Shown: positions 6,723 to 7,619 of the stretch, piece after piece | How positions within the stretch are numbered: position 1 is the stretch's first letter | Layout: the number at the start of each line of letters is the position of its first letter | NCBI GenBank assembly: GCA_045636245.1 | Contig: JAZTXA010000004.1 | Span: 1 to 7,619 of the forward strand | From: RGIG7213 sp045636245 | GTDB lineage: Bacteria; Bacillota; Clostridia; Oscillospirales; CAG-272 | Direction: 5' to 3' | DNA: 7,619 nucleotides | Made by a program: the position numbers and the translations under genes | The notes under the pieces: generated by a model | Database searches by the model: none | Told to the model about the DNA's origin: nothing | Seen by the model: only the letters and a program-made list of their open reading frames with translations

Positions 6723-7274
6723 TTAAGCCTCCAATTTATCTCCATTTAAAATGGAATTGTAAATATTTTTGTATACGGTCTGCCCAATATCCGTATCAAA
6801 CTGTCTTATTCTCAACATCAGCTTGAGCTTCAGCGCATAATAAAACACAAAATCCTCCGAAAACGTGTCCGTGGGTCTGAGAATTTCCAAAAACCTCAGA
6901 CGGTAGTTCAAAAGCATCGTTTCCGCCTGTAAAGGATTGTCTGTTTCAACTGCGGTATTTGCTATTTTATACAGCTCCGCAGGCAAAGATTTATTTTGCA
7001 GATCAAACGGTTTATTCATTTTATCTGCCCGCGCTTTGCCGAGCGCAACACGCAGATCCCGTTCACCGTCATTCCACGCTTGGATCAAAGCGGAACTTGA
7101 TTGTCGGGAATTTATTGATGGTATAAGCGTTAAATTCTCAACCTCACATAACGCCTCTTTTCCCAAGAAACGACTGCACAATTCAAAAAAACGTTCTTCT
7201 GTAATGGGAATCGGTGTGTTTTCATTTATACCGTCCAATGACGGAAGCTGGGATATCAGATAATATTCAGACAT
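6723..7274 (-). CDS. DUF2764 family protein of the V-ATPase operon, possible stalk subunit
   Basis: This soluble protein of 183 residues has no signal peptide or membrane segment. The N-terminus YYLISQLPSL (4-13) is the recognisable DUF2764 opening found in V-type ATPase operons of spirochetes, Chlamydia and Bacteroidetes. Other landmarks are W67 with ERDLR (71-75), NPLQAE (113-118) followed by an arginine-bearing helix (121-132), and a long C-terminal helical run at 139-175 (YYALKLKLMLRIRQFD). I know of no experimentally established function. It fills the place between E and A where Enterococcus has subunit C and a small stalk subunit, and it is mostly helical like C but roughly half its length. 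A reduced C-like adaptor between the shaft and the K ring is therefore plausible; an assembly factor is the alternative. It starts 1 nt after subunit E, with AAGAGG (7284-7289) upstream. Confidence 0.85.
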   Translation of the reverse strand: MSEYYLISQLPSLDGINENTPIPITEERFFELCSRFLGKEALCEVENLTLIPSINSRQSSSALIQAWNDGERDLRVALGKARADKMNKPFDLQNKSLPAELYKIANTAVETDNPLQAETMLLNYRLRFLEILRPTDTFSEDFVFYYALKLKLMLRIRQFDTDIGQTVYKNIYNSILNGDKLEA

Positions 7275-7275
7275 A

Positions 7276-7619
7276 TTACTCTGCCTCTTTCAAAAGCCTT
7301 GTGACTTTGGGGCTGAGATAATTTGAAAGCATATCAATAACCGATTCAGAAGAATAGTCATAGTATGCGCTTCCGTTATTCACGGCAATACGGAACCCGC
7401 CGTCAAACGTATCGTTTGCTTTAAGCGTAATACCTTTTAACAGTTTTTCTTTAAGAGCTGCCTGTATCGTTTTTTCCAATTTCTGAAGATCCTCGGTGTT
7501 CAAGATCACGGCGATATCTTCGGCATCAGGATTATTTGCCCAACTTGCGACAACGTTAACAATAAGCTGTGACAGTGCCTCCGATGAATATACAGCAGAA
7601 ACGTTTTCCCCGATAATGG
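7276..7619 (-). CDS. atpE: V-type ATPase subunit E, C-terminal part (peripheral stalk)
   Basis: The frame is open from the right window edge to a TAA at 7278-7276, giving about the last 114 residues; the gene begins outside the window. Subunit E pairs with a G/H-type helix as the peripheral stalk that holds the head against rotation, and its C-terminal globular domain contacts the top of the head. The visible part is that domain: a helix (EALSQLIVNVVASW), the strand-turn DIAVILNTEDLQKLE, an amphipathic helix (KTIQAALKEKLLKGI), then GGFRIAVNNGSAYYDYSSES and the terminal helix VIDMLSNYLSPKVTRLLKE, typical of bacterial E subunits. An internal GTG at 7509 could be mistaken for a start, but conserved-looking sequence continues upstream of it. 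It is the first ATPase gene visible here. The missing N-terminal coiled coil is a window effect, not a truncation. Confidence 0.9.
   Translation of the reverse strand, partial: IIGENVSAVYSSEALSQLIVNVVASWANNPDAEDIAVILNTEDLQKLEKTIQAALKEKLLKGITLKANDTFDGGFRIAVNNGSAYYDYSSESVIDMLSNYLSPKVTRLLKEAE

Noticed and set aside
7276..7509. Reading the right-edge gene as a complete 77-residue protein starting at GTG
   Set aside because: The frame stays open to the window edge and the extra upstream residues continue the E-subunit fold, so it is the C-terminal part of a longer gene.

Overview
The window is almost entirely one minus-strand operon for a bacterial V-type (A/V-type) ATPase, read from the right edge to the left. 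In transcription order it holds the end of subunit E (cut by the window edge), a DUF2764 protein, catalytic subunit A, non-catalytic subunit B, central-stalk subunit D, membrane stator subunit I, and proteolipid ring subunit K. Junctions are very tight: gaps of 1, 2, 14 and 23 nt and two 4-nt ATGA overlaps (A/B and D/I). This fits one polycistronic, translationally coupled message whose promoter lies beyond position 7619.

The order E-DUF2764-A-B-D-I-K is the compact layout known from spirochetes, Chlamydia, Bacteroidetes and some Clostridia. It differs from the Enterococcus hirae ntp type, which carries separate C and F/G stalk genes. No canonical subunit C or F is present here. DUF2764 occupies the slot between E and A where C and the small stalk subunit sit in the Enterococcus operon. 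E would form the peripheral stalk, A3B3 the catalytic head, D (perhaps with the DUF2764 protein) the rotor shaft, and I plus the K ring the ion channel. The K ring keeps every side chain known to coordinate Na+ in E. hirae NtpK, so a sodium-coupled enzyme is the best prediction.

Downstream of K (left of 662) is a non-coding stretch with two hairpins: a perfect 17-bp inverted repeat at 512-549 and a bidirectional terminator at about 462-512. Left of that, 1-376 is a minus-strand open frame encoding RHS/YD-repeat sequence. It runs off the window edge and has no start codon inside the window, yet a near-consensus sigma70 promoter sits directly upstream of it. It looks like a truncated or displaced piece of a larger RHS gene.

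Organism: strong AGGAGG-type Shine-Dalgarno sites, moderate GC, a TTG start and the clostridial style of the RHS repeat suggest an anaerobic, probably gut-associated clostridial Firmicute (Oscillospirales-like). The ATPase alone would also fit a spirochete, so this placement is tentative. No tRNA, rRNA, CRISPR or insertion sequence was seen.
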